From SIG588 sp964515215 (GTDB lineage: Bacteria; Bacillota; Clostridia; Oscillospirales; Acutalibacteraceae): a stretch of 25,200 bases of DNA. Below the pieces are notes generated by a model. It did not search any database. It was not told where the DNA came from and saw only the letters and a list, made by a program, of their open reading frames with translations. Made by a program: the position numbers and the translations under genes. The stretch spans positions 1 through 25,200 of the forward strand of contig CAZESL010000022.1 of assembly GCA_964515215.1 (NCBI GenBank), written 5' to 3'. Position 1 is the first letter of the stretch, and each line of letters opens with the position of its first letter. This document shows positions 15,150 through 22,860 of the stretch, piece after piece.

Positions 15150-16217
15150 TTATTTCAGCACATCGGTAACGCGCACGATGCCGAGGGTGAGTTGTCCGTC
15201 CTTCAAGTCGTGAAAGATGACCTGCTCGGACGACGGGGAAAAGGCGGGGTGCGGGTGCGCGGGGTGTGACCGGTAGTACCCTGCGCAGTATGCTTCCGCC
15301 TCTTTGCCCGTTTCTATATCGATCAGGCAGACACTGCTGTACTCGACGCTTTGGGTATCGGCGGCAAGATACCGCCCGTTCGGCGCACAGCACACGTGCC
15401 AGTAGGGATACGCGCCGAACTGCACGTCGGTCTGCTCACCGTTTACTCCCGCAAAGCACAAACCACGCGGCGGGAGCGGCGAGCAGGGGTATTTCACAAA
15501 CCACAGTCCGCTGCCGTCGGGTGCCCAACATTCGTGGCCGAAACAGTCGCCGAGATTCCCTTCGGCATCCAGTCGCTGTTTTGCCATGCAATGCATCCCC
15601 TCGTCCTCGTCATACAGCCACAGACGGTTGCTGACGTAGAAGGTGTCGCCTTCATGGGCGAAGAATACCTGCTTCGCATTTTGGGGATTGACCATGTAGT
15701 GATTGGTGACAGCGAACGGCTTTTGGAACCGTTTTTCAAACAGTACGCGCAGATCACCCGTTGCCGTGTCCAGTGCATAGCAGGTGGCAATGCTGTGATC
15801 GTCGGGGTCGCGCAGACCGAAGACCAGCGTTTGTCCGTCGTCGGTGATCGAGAAGATGTCGTCCACAAACCGCTCGGTGCGTAACAGTTCGCGGCGGGTG
15901 CGGGTATCGACGTCCATACAAAACAGCACCCGTTCGCCTCCTTGAAGCGCAATGCCGTAGAGGGTGTGCCCCCATACGATGGCGGGAATAAAGGTGCCGA
16001 GTACCTCTTCCGTTTGTGCCGCCACATCGACCAGCACCGCCTCGGCGCTATCGTAAAACGTTGGTGTGATGGGCGTCTCGATCGGTTGACGGGAGAGAAG
16101 GATGCGGTGCTCATCTAACCACTTATTCGAAGAATAATACCCGCAGGCGTAATGGTAACGGGCGTCTGCCAAGCGGGTGACGGCAAGCCCGTTTATCACT
16201 TCCTGTGTGATCGTCAT
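15150..16217 (-). CDS. Oligogalacturonate lyase (PL22)-like beta-propeller protein, copy 2
   Basis: A 355-residue cytoplasmic seven-bladed propeller with no signal peptide. Alignment from memory to oligogalacturonate lyase (Ogl, family PL22) matches NRLWL (Arg 198) and GHECWAPDG (His 228), the positions of the catalytic Arg and His. It also matches YWHVCCAPNG (His 274) and HPAHPHPAF (His 318, 321 and 323), the manganese-binding region. The enzyme's QxxHxH is HxxHxH here. PL22 enzymes beta-eliminate short oligogalacturonates to a 4-deoxy-hexosulose uronate. The fold is secure; the exact substrate is not. The ATG at 16217 follows GAGGGG. It is the last gene of a four-gene operon and a tandem paralogue of the preceding gene, strongly alike in the C-terminal half. 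No KduI or KduD is nearby. Confidence 0.82.
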   Translation of the reverse strand: MTITQEVINGLAVTRLADARYHYACGYYSSNKWLDEHRILLSRQPIETPITPTFYDSAEAVLVDVAAQTEEVLGTFIPAIVWGHTLYGIALQGGERVLFCMDVDTRTRRELLRTERFVDDIFSITDDGQTLVFGLRDPDDHSIATCYALDTATGDLRVLFEKRFQKPFAVTNHYMVNPQNAKQVFFAHEGDTFYVSNRLWLYDEDEGMHCMAKQRLDAEGNLGDCFGHECWAPDGSGLWFVKYPCSPLPPRGLCFAGVNGEQTDVQFGAYPYWHVCCAPNGRYLAADTQSVEYSSVCLIDIETGKEAEAYCAGYYRSHPAHPHPAFSPSSEQVIFHDLKDGQLTLGIVRVTDVLK

Positions 16218-16232
16218 CAAAAACCCCTCACT

Positions 16233-17330
16233 TTAATCCACAATATCGGCAGTGCGTACCAAACCGAGTGTGACACGCTCGTCCTTCCATTCGTGGAAGA
16301 TGAGCAGGGACGAATCCAAGTTAAAAGACGGATGCGGATGCGTCGGGTGCTGCCAGGTGGTACCGGCTTTGTGCACCATTGTTTCCTGCCCCGTTTGGAT
16401 ATCCACAAAGCAGACGCCGCTGTAGGTGCCGCTTTGGGTATCGGCGGCGAGGTACCGCCCGTTCGGCGCACAGCAGACGTGCCAGTACGGGTATTTTTGA
16501 TACTGTACGTCGGTCTGCTCACCCGCGGTGCTGACGTAGCACAACCCGCGCGGCGGGAGCGGCGAGCAGGGGTATTTCACAAACCACAAGCCCTTCCCGT
16601 CGGGTGCCCAGCACTCGTGCCCGAAGCAATCACCGAGATTGCCTTCTTCATCCAGCCGTTGTTTCGCGATACAGTGCATACCGTTTTCGCGGGTATACAG
16701 CCACAGACGGTTGGAGATATAAAAGGTGTTCCCCTCGTGGCAGAAAAAGACGGTGTCGGGGTCGGTGGGGGAGATCATAACGTGCGTGACCTCGGACAGC
16801 GGCTTTTGAAAGCGCTTTTGGAACAGCGTTTCACACGTGCCGCTTTGCGTGTCGATGCGTATGCAGACGTAGGGTTCACGGTCGCGTGCGGGATGGATCT
16901 CCAGATTGAGATAACGCCCGTCGGCGGTGATGTGCGGGAAATAGAGGTCGTTCGGGTGGGCGTACAGCGCACGCGTTTCGCGGGTCGCCACGTTCATGTG
17001 CCACAGACTGTCGCCGTTTTCGCTTTTTTGCAGATAGTAGAGGTCAACACCGTTCACGACGTACCCTTCAATGTACCCCGAGCCGTACGCACGGTCAGGC
17101 GCGGGGGACAGCGCGCAGAGGACGGTTTCGGTTTCGGCTTCGATATCCACCAGCACGAGTTCGGCGTGGCGGGAGAAAGCCTCCAGCTTCGACTCGGTAC
17201 TGCGCACCAATACCACGCGGTGATCGTCTACCCACTTGTTGGCACTGTAATAGCCGAAGGAGTAGTGATAGGTATCGTCGGTGATGTAGCGGATGGGATA
17301 TCCGTTCGTCATTTCGTTTACGATCTTCAT
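16233..17330 (-). CDS. Oligogalacturonate lyase (PL22)-like beta-propeller protein, copy 1
   Basis: A 365-residue paralogue of the following gene. The block from about residue 205 to 312 is nearly the same in both, including FGHECWAPDG, FVKYPCSPLPPRGLC and PYWHVCCAPNGRYLAADTQS. Catalytic and metal positions of PL22 are kept: Arg 208, His 238, His 284, His 331 and His 333. The metal-site Gln is replaced by His 328 (HPTHPHPSF). There is no signal peptide, so it acts on imported oligosaccharides. The start ATG at 17330 overlaps the stop of the upstream oxidoreductase gene by four bases (ATGA), showing translational coupling; GAGGGG lies just ahead. Acidic oligosaccharide breakdown is the family role, but the altered residue and the oxidoreductase partners leave room for a different substrate. 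Confidence 0.82.
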   Translation of the reverse strand: MKIVNEMTNGYPIRYITDDTYHYSFGYYSANKWVDDHRVVLVRSTESKLEAFSRHAELVLVDIEAETETVLCALSPAPDRAYGSGYIEGYVVNGVDLYYLQKSENGDSLWHMNVATRETRALYAHPNDLYFPHITADGRYLNLEIHPARDREPYVCIRIDTQSGTCETLFQKRFQKPLSEVTHVMISPTDPDTVFFCHEGNTFYISNRLWLYTRENGMHCIAKQRLDEEGNLGDCFGHECWAPDGKGLWFVKYPCSPLPPRGLCYVSTAGEQTDVQYQKYPYWHVCCAPNGRYLAADTQSGTYSGVCFVDIQTGQETMVHKAGTTWQHPTHPHPSFNLDSSLLIFHEWKDERVTLGLVRTADIVD

Positions 17331-18397
17331 ATGAACCCCTCTAAAGCCAGTTTTTGCGCCTTAATGCACAGTTCCATCGTGGTGACGGTCTCTTTCAGCG
17401 GCAGGGCACTGTCGGTGCGGTGTACCACGTCCCACAGCACGCGGTGGAAGAAGTCGGAGCCGATCTTCCCTTGCACACTTTCGTGGAAGGTGCCGTCCTC
17501 GGTGACCACAAAGACGTGCTCACCCGTTTTGTCCACCCCGATGTTGACGTTTTTGCGCAGCTCGATATAGCCTTTTTCCGCTTCTATGATCAGACGCGGG
17601 TCGCCCCACGTACCGAGCCCCGGGGGGAAGTCCCACGAAATGTGCAAAAAGCCGACGGCGCCGTTTTCGCCCGTGAGCATGATGTCGCCCACTTCGTCAA
17701 ATTCCGCATATTGCGGGTAGCGCAGATTGGACACCCGTGCGGCGGTGACGGTGGCGGTGGAATTGCCCGTCAGTTTTAAGAATTGATGCACCTGATGCGA
17801 GCCGATGTCGATCAGCACGCCGCCCTGATCCTCCCGTGTGAAGAACCACGCGGGGCGGGAGGGGGCGTTCAGCACGTGCGGGGCGGAAATGATCACGCTG
17901 TTTACCTGCCCGAGCATACCGCGGGAAAGACGGTCGTAGATAAAGGTCATGGATTCGGAATCCACGCTTTCACCGAAATACGTAATGAACTTCTGCCCCG
18001 TTGCAGCGCACGTCGTTTGAATATCCGCGAGTTGTGCAAGGGTGGTGCAGGAGGCTTTGTCGGACAAAAAGTCCTTGCCCGCCTGCATCACGCGCACACC
18101 GAGCGGTGCGCGACGTGCGGGAATATCCGCCGACGCGACCAGTCGCACGGCAGGGTTTTGTAAGATCTCGTCTTCACTTTTGGCCACCGTCACGTCGGGG
18201 AACTCCTTCACAAAGCGTTCTACCAATGCGGGGTCGCGGTCGTACACAAAGGCGAGCGTGGCTCCCGCACGGAGAAGCCCGTGACATATACCGTAAATAT
18301 GACCGTGTGCCAGCCCGATCGCCGCAAAAAGGATCTCTTCGTCGGGCGCGATGGGTGCGGCAAAAGCAGAGTAATCAAAAAATTCTTCGTGTGTCAT
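17327..18397 (-). CDS. Gfo/Idh/MocA-family oxidoreductase (A)
   Basis: A 356-residue NAD(P)-dependent sugar oxidoreductase. The N-terminal Rossmann part contains AAIGLAHGHIYG (about 25-36), where the usual GxGxxG is altered to GLAHGH. The catalytic Lys lies in SDKASC (Lys 114), where most members read EKP. The C-terminal alpha/beta domain has the GGVLIDIGSHQVHQ motif (192-205, Asp 197 and His 201), the conserved Asp-x3-His of the family. Such enzymes oxidise or reduce a ring hydroxyl of sugars or inositols. The gene lies between another family member and two PL22-like genes, stopping inside the start codon of the next gene. The EKP variation suggests a divergent subgroup; activity is likely but the substrate is unknown. 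Confidence 0.88.
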   Translation of the reverse strand: MTHEEFFDYSAFAAPIAPDEEILFAAIGLAHGHIYGICHGLLRAGATLAFVYDRDPALVERFVKEFPDVTVAKSEDEILQNPAVRLVASADIPARRAPLGVRVMQAGKDFLSDKASCTTLAQLADIQTTCAATGQKFITYFGESVDSESMTFIYDRLSRGMLGQVNSVIISAPHVLNAPSRPAWFFTREDQGGVLIDIGSHQVHQFLKLTGNSTATVTAARVSNLRYPQYAEFDEVGDIMLTGENGAVGFLHISWDFPPGLGTWGDPRLIIEAEKGYIELRKNVNIGVDKTGEHVFVVTEDGTFHESVQGKIGSDFFHRVLWDVVHRTDSALPLKETVTTMELCIKAQKLALEGFI

Positions 18398-18398
18398 G

Positions 18399-19544
18399 TC
18401 AATCCACCAACTCTCTGTATGCGGGAAGTTCCGACAAGAGACATTCTTCGTCGTAACACTGCATCATCAGTTCATACAACCCCTCGGCAAAGAGGAAGTT
18501 GCCGTTTTGTTTGATCTTATCCATCTTCACGGGACGGATGGGATGTTGTTGCGCAGCCTCAATGCACCGCACCTGCGCGGCGGCGGTGGAGACCCCGCAC
18601 GGGGGCACGTAACCCGTATTGCGCACCGCGGCGATGGCTTCGAAGATCTTCTCGTTCACGTCGGCGGCAGGATCGCCGTAGCGGCGCTCTGCGCCGTCGG
18701 CGGTGATGCCGACGATCTCGGTGCCGTCGTAGGTGACGGTGCCGTTTTCAAAGCGGTAGGAGAAGAGCGGGTCTTGCAACTTTTCGGTTGCGTGGGAGAC
18801 GAGGCACAGTGCCACAGCCCCGTTATCCAGTGTGAAACGGGCGGCGGCGGTGTCGAAGTTTTCAATCGCGTTCACGCGGGAAAGGTCACATTCCGTCGTC
18901 ACCGCTTCGGCGGCGCGCCCGTGTGCCTCACCCGTAACGTACAGCATATTATGCAGATAGTGGGCGGTGGCGTTGTTTAAGACACTGTCGTTCATTACGG
19001 TGCCGTCGGGGGCAAACCGTTTGCCGCCCCAACCCGTGCCGCGGGTGAAATACTCTTGCGGACGCGGCCACAACACCAGCGTTTTCAAAAATTGCGGTTT
19101 GCCGTACACGCCGGCCGTAACGTCTGCCTTCAGCGCGTTGATGGCGGAGGCGTAACTCCATTGGTACCCCACCATGACGAATTTGCCCGCTTTGGCGGCG
19201 GCTTCGTTGAGGAGTGCTTCATCGGTCGAAACACCGCTGAGCGGCTTTTCCACCATCACGTGGGAGCCGTTTTTGAGTGCACACAGCACCTGGCGGGTGT
19301 GCAAAAAGATGGGGGTGGTGATAATGGCGAGATCCGCCGTGTGTACGGCGTAAAACTCCTCCATCGTGGCAAAGAGCGGCACGCCCGCCGCCGCGAGTGT
19401 CGGGTAATGTTTACACCGTTCAGGTAACACTTCCACCATACCCACGATCTCAAAATCGGGTTCCTCTTTTGCGAGCAGTGCGTCCAGATACACTGCGGCA
19501 TAGCCGCCGATCCCCACGCACAGCAATTTTACTTTGTTTGTCAT
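18399..19544 (-). CDS. Gfo/Idh/MocA-family oxidoreductase (B)
   Basis: A 381-residue member of the same broad family as its neighbour but clearly not a recent duplicate. The Rossmann segment is LLCVGIGGYAAVYLDAL (GxGGxx at 11-16). The classical EKP motif (99-101) with its catalytic Lys is present. MNDSVLNNATAHYLHNM carries the distal His region. The C-terminal domain is about 250 residues. The ATG at 19544 is chosen over an earlier in-frame start at 19592 that runs through the upstream terminator; AAGGCGG lies upstream at a slightly long distance. It is the first gene of the four-gene operon and stops one base before the next start. A clear promoter was not found; a TATAGT-like element just upstream lacks a good -35 box. 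Confidence 0.9.
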   Translation of the reverse strand: MTNKVKLLCVGIGGYAAVYLDALLAKEEPDFEIVGMVEVLPERCKHYPTLAAAGVPLFATMEEFYAVHTADLAIITTPIFLHTRQVLCALKNGSHVMVEKPLSGVSTDEALLNEAAAKAGKFVMVGYQWSYASAINALKADVTAGVYGKPQFLKTLVLWPRPQEYFTRGTGWGGKRFAPDGTVMNDSVLNNATAHYLHNMLYVTGEAHGRAAEAVTTECDLSRVNAIENFDTAAARFTLDNGAVALCLVSHATEKLQDPLFSYRFENGTVTYDGTEIVGITADGAERRYGDPAADVNEKIFEAIAAVRNTGYVPPCGVSTAAAQVRCIEAAQQHPIRPVKMDKIKQNGNFLFAEGLYELMMQCYDEECLLSELPAYRELVD

Positions 19545-19576
19545 CTCACATCGCCGCCTTATGACAAGTACTATAT

Positions 19577-19625
19577 AAAAGAAAAGTACCACACCGCCTT
19601 ACATTTTGCAAGGCGGTGTGGTAGG
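19577..19625 (-). terminator. Terminator of the HAD phosphatase pair
   Basis: A 13-bp perfect stem ACCACACCGCCTT against AAGGCGGTGTGGT has a nine-base loop. Read on the minus strand it ends in ACTTTTCTTTT. It lies about 50 bases beyond the second HAD gene and isolates it from the oxidoreductase operon. Confidence 0.85.
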
Positions 19626-19674
19626 AAAAGCAGATTTTACATATTTTTCAGCAAAAAAGAGAGATAGGCGTGTT

Positions 19675-20493
19675 TTAAATATAATGTTCCAAAATATACT
19701 TCATCGCGTGTTCGTCATTTGAGCAAATGACTTCGTCCGCCACCGCTTTCACGTCGTCCCATGCGTTACCCATGGCAAGGCCTAATCCTGCGGCTTCGAT
19801 GTTGGAAAGGTCGTTGTGGGAGTCGCCCACGGCGATGGTGTCGGCGCGGTCGACGCCGAGCAAGTCGGCCAGTCGCCACAGTCCTTTCCCTTTACCCGCG
19901 TCCTTGTGATATACTTCGATGTTTGCCACGTCCGACGAAGTGCAAGCGAGCAGCGGGTGCGCGTCGATACGACGGCGAAACGCCGCCTGTTCTTCGGGGA
20001 AGTGGAAGTTGACGCAAGTCATCTCCACCGCATCCTGCCGACGGCAAAAGCCTTCAAAATCGTGCAAAGGTTCGATGAAATAGCGCAAAAACCGCTTGTA
20101 CGGCTCGGTGTAACGGAAATGCTCCAGCACCACATCGCTCGAACGGGTGTCGCGATAGGATCGCCCATAGACGCGGATGGCGTAATGCACCTCGTATTCG
20201 GTGAGAATATCGAGCAACTCGTTGTGAAGCGTCTGATCCATATAGACACCGTAGAACTTGTCCTCTTCACGGTCGTAGATGGAGGCGCCGTCCGAGTGGA
20301 TGATGTAGCGAAACAGCGGGTTATCCCGAATGACGGGCGGCATTTCGTAGAGGGTGCGGCCCGAGGAGGGCACGACTTCCACGCCCTTCTCTTTCAGGGT
20401 ACGAATGGCGGCGATGTTCTCCTCACTCAGATCCGCACGGCTGTTGAACAGCGTACCGTCCAGATCGGTGGCAATGATCTTATACTTCGGCAT
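19675..20493 (-). CDS. Cof-type HAD-superfamily phosphatase, copy 2
   Basis: A 272-residue HAD hydrolase of the Cof/YidA group (type IIB cap), which dephosphorylates small metabolites such as sugar phosphates. Motif I is ATDLDGTLF (Asp nucleophile near residue 9), motif II is PSSGR, motif III lies in HKDAGKGKGL, and motif IV is VGDSHNDLSNIEAAG. It is cytoplasmic. The ATG at 20493 has AAAGGAGA upstream and matches the family start; longer in-frame starts are rejected because they lie deep in the preceding gene. The coding regions overlap by 14 bases, which implies coupling. The paralogue upstream shares domain layout and many positions, so the pair arose by duplication. The substrate is unknown. 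Confidence 0.92.
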   Translation of the reverse strand: MPKYKIIATDLDGTLFNSRADLSEENIAAIRTLKEKGVEVVPSSGRTLYEMPPVIRDNPLFRYIIHSDGASIYDREEDKFYGVYMDQTLHNELLDILTEYEVHYAIRVYGRSYRDTRSSDVVLEHFRYTEPYKRFLRYFIEPLHDFEGFCRRQDAVEMTCVNFHFPEEQAAFRRRIDAHPLLACTSSDVANIEVYHKDAGKGKGLWRLADLLGVDRADTIAVGDSHNDLSNIEAAGLGLAMGNAWDDVKAVADEVICSNDEHAMKYILEHYI

Positions 20494-21322
20494 GGGAATC
20501 TCCTTTAAAATACGTTTCATAAATATAGGTGATGGGGGAGGCGTCGTTGGGCACGATGACCGCATCCGCCGCCGCTTTCAGCGGGTCGGTCGCGTTGCCG
20601 ACGGCAAGCCCCAGCCCCGCGGCGGTGATGGAAGAAATGTCGTTGCCCGTATCGCCTACGGCGACGGTCTCACAGCGTTCGATGCCGAGAGTTTCTGCCA
20701 ATTTCAACAGGGCGTTGCCTTTGCCCGCTTTGGCGTGAAACACTTCGAGCAGCGTGCCGTAGGAGTTGGCGGCGTGGATCTCCCCACCCGCTTCGAGTGC
20801 CGCTTTGCAGGCGGCGGTCGCTTCTTCATTCGGCAGGAAGACGATGACCATTTCGGTATCCTCAAGGTCGCGTATAAAGGCGGGGTAATCCTCCACCCGT
20901 ACCGCCCGCTCCTGCAGGAATACGCGGTCGTAATCGCGCACCCCGCGCGAGGTATATTCCTCGTCTGCGTGGCGGTTGGCATCCGAATGGGTGTGGCCGC
21001 CGTGCCGCACGAAGTAGAGTGCGTCAAACGCTTCGGCGGTGTCGATCACTTGGTGCAGCAGGCGGTTATTGAGCCCGCATATCGTGCGGGTATCGGTTAC
21101 TTTATCGTAGGTCACCGCACCGTTAGCGGAGATATAGTAGCGAATGGCAGGGTCATTCCGCAATTCCTCGGGTATCTCGCTGTACACCCGCCCCGTGCAG
21201 GGAACAAACGGAATACCCTCTGCCGCCATTGTATGCACGGTGTCCCAATCGGCATCGGATGCCGTCATATCGTGGCGCAAAAAGGTGCCGTCCAGATCGC
21301 TGAAAAGAATTTTATAACCCAT
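20480..21322 (-). CDS. Cof-type HAD-superfamily phosphatase, copy 1
   Basis: A 280-residue HAD hydrolase with motif I FSDLDGTFL, motif II VPCTGR, motif III in HAKAGKGNALLKL and motif IV VGDTGNDISSITAAG, followed by GLAVGNATDPLKAAAD. A central type II cap holds the substrate-specificity region. The cap contains HGGHTHSDANRHADEE, a His/Asp-rich loop absent from the paralogue and possibly metal-binding. The ATG at 21322 follows AAAGGCGGG at good distance; an earlier in-frame ATG at 21340 is less well placed. It is the first gene of a two-gene operon with a near-consensus promoter. The general role is dephosphorylation of a phosphosugar or cofactor; the specific substrate is unknown. Confidence 0.92.
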   Translation of the reverse strand: MGYKILFSDLDGTFLRHDMTASDADWDTVHTMAAEGIPFVPCTGRVYSEIPEELRNDPAIRYYISANGAVTYDKVTDTRTICGLNNRLLHQVIDTAEAFDALYFVRHGGHTHSDANRHADEEYTSRGVRDYDRVFLQERAVRVEDYPAFIRDLEDTEMVIVFLPNEEATAACKAALEAGGEIHAANSYGTLLEVFHAKAGKGNALLKLAETLGIERCETVAVGDTGNDISSITAAGLGLAVGNATDPLKAAADAVIVPNDASPITYIYETYFKGDSHAEV

Positions 21323-21348
21323 TTCTATCCCGCCTTTCATACCATGGG

Positions 21349-21377
21349 ATTATAGCACTTGATGGGGGAAAAGTCAA
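21349..21377 (-). promoter_or_regulatory. Promoter of the HAD phosphatase pair
   Basis: On the minus strand TTGACT (21372-21377), a 17-base spacer and TATAAT (21349-21354), the latter preceded by TGC in extended -10 fashion. It lies 27 bases ahead of the ATG at 21322. This is the best promoter match in the window. Confidence 0.85.
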
Positions 21378-21423
21378 GGAAGCGGCCGTGATCTGCCGTC
21401 TGCGAAATTCAAGTCGATATCGC

Positions 21424-21757
21424 AGGGGACCGCTTGCCTCGCCCCTTGGGGAGAGGTGGTTTTCGCGCGATGAAATCGTGCGAAAAGCGGAGAGGGGGAA
21501 GGTGCGATCTCTCGACCTCTCCGTCACTCGCTTGCGCTCGTGCCACCTCTCCTTGAAAGGAGAGGCAAGGGGAAGGTGCGCTGTCGTGGTGTTGGTGGTC
21601 TGTCGAAACGGACAGTCGAGGACGCCTGTCCCTACGGTACGCGACGGTAGGGGCGATCTGTGATCGCCCACGGGAAACATACACCCGTCCGAATCGGTGC
21701 TGTCTTCGACAACCCCTCCGATTTTTTGCGGCTTTGCCGCAAAAAATCATCTCCCCT
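21424..21757. repeat. Mosaic intergenic repeat block B
   Basis: A non-coding stretch with the same modules as 75-366. The 59-base module at 21514-21572 matches 108-166 at 56 positions. A degenerate copy of that module in the opposite orientation lies at about 21424-21497, so the two face each other. A diverged copy of the GGTAGGGGCG palindrome is at 21646-21669 (arms GGGCGATC and GATCGCCC). The hairpin with arms GATTTTTTGCGGC and GCCGCAAAAAATC at 21720-21748 has the same outer arm as 248-279 but a different inner stem. No credible gene is present. The block sits between the kdgK terminator and the HAD promoter. Confidence 0.8.
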
Positions 21758-21797
21758 TACACAGGGGACGGCAGACGCGCGTCGCGGGTGGGCGCAT

Positions 21798-21832
21798 AAA
21801 AAACGGCATCCCTGCGGGGATGCCGTTTTCGT
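21798..21832 (-). terminator. Terminator of the hexuronate cluster
   Basis: A 13-bp perfect stem AAAACGGCATCCC against GGGATGCCGTTTT has a four-base loop. It lies a few bases beyond the kdgK stop and is followed on the minus strand by six T. Confidence 0.92.
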
Positions 21833-21837
21833 TCCTA

Positions 21838-22860
21838 TTACCGTTGTACGCGGCCGGAGCCGTCGCCGCCTGCGAGTTTTTCCACTTCGGAGACCGATAC
21901 GCGGTTGTAGTCGCCTTCCACCGAATGTTTCAGTGCCGACGCCGCCACCGCGAATTCGATCGCTTCGGCGGTGGATTTGCCGCTGAGCAGTGAGTAGATC
22001 AACCCACCGCCGAACGAGTCGCCGCCGCCTACGCGGTCGACGATGTGCAGATGATACGACTTCGAGAAGCAGTAGTTTTCACCGTCGTACAGCATACCTG
22101 CCCAGTCGTTGTCACTGGCAGACAGCGAGGTGCGCAGGGTGATGGCGACCTTCTCAAATCCAAAACGGTCGGCGAGCTGTTTTGCCACCGACTTGTAACC
22201 GTCGTGGTTGAGTTTACCGCCGTAGATATCGGTGCCTTCCGCTTCGATGCCGAACACGTCTTTGGCGTCCTCTTCATTCGAGATGCAGACATCCACGTAT
22301 TGGCACAGGTCGGTCATTGCCTCGCGGGCTTCGGCGCGTGTCCACAGTTTGCCGCGGTAGTTCAGATCGCACGAGATCTTCACCCCGTGCGCTTTGGCAG
22401 CCTTGCACGCTTCGCGGCAGATCGCCACCAGATTGGGGCCCAGCGCGGGGGTGATACCCGTGAAGTGGAACCAATCCGCCCCTTCAAAAATGCTGTCCCA
22501 ATCGAAATCGGACGGCTGTGCTTCCTGAATAGCGGAATGGGCACGGTCGTAGATGCAGACCGAACCGCGCTGAGAAGCGCCCTTTTCGAGGAAGTAGATA
22601 CCCACGCGGTCACCGCCGCGCACCACCTTCGAAGTGTCCACCCCGAAGTAGCGAAGCGAATCCACTGCCGCCTGGCCGATGGCGTGCTTCGGCAATTTCG
22701 TGACATACACGCTGTCCATGCCGTAGTTCGCCAGCGACACCGCGACGTTCGCTTCGCCGCCGCCGAAGGTAGCCTGCATCTGGTCGTTCTGGAAGAAACG
22801 GTAGTATCCGTTGGGAGCGAGTCGCAACATCAACTCGCCAAAGGTTACGATCTTAGCCAT
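21838..22860 (-). CDS. kdgK: 2-keto-3-deoxygluconate kinase (PfkB family)
   Basis: A 340-residue PfkB/ribokinase-family kinase that converts 2-keto-3-deoxygluconate (KDG) to KDPG with ATP. It begins MAKIVTFGELMLRLAPNGYYRF, the start typical of KDG kinases, followed by the substrate-side FGGGEANVAVSLA (about 32-44). The C-terminal PfkB signature is DRVGGGDSFGGGLIYSLL, with the anion-hole GGGD and catalytic Asp near residue 278. The function call rests on this start motif plus the neighbours uxuA and KDPG aldolase. The start overlaps the aldolase stop by 8 bases, so the two are coupled. It is the last gene of the cluster. Confidence 0.93.
   Translation of the reverse strand: MAKIVTFGELMLRLAPNGYYRFFQNDQMQATFGGGEANVAVSLANYGMDSVYVTKLPKHAIGQAAVDSLRYFGVDTSKVVRGGDRVGIYFLEKGASQRGSVCIYDRAHSAIQEAQPSDFDWDSIFEGADWFHFTGITPALGPNLVAICREACKAAKAHGVKISCDLNYRGKLWTRAEAREAMTDLCQYVDVCISNEEDAKDVFGIEAEGTDIYGGKLNHDGYKSVAKQLADRFGFEKVAITLRTSLSASDNDWAGMLYDGENYCFSKSYHLHIVDRVGGGDSFGGGLIYSLLSGKSTAEAIEFAVAASALKHSVEGDYNRVSVSEVEKLAGGDGSGRVQR

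Noticed and set aside
16152..17570. A 472-codon plus-strand frame
   Set aside because: It is antisense to the PL22-like and oxidoreductase genes, which have clear homology and coupled starts.
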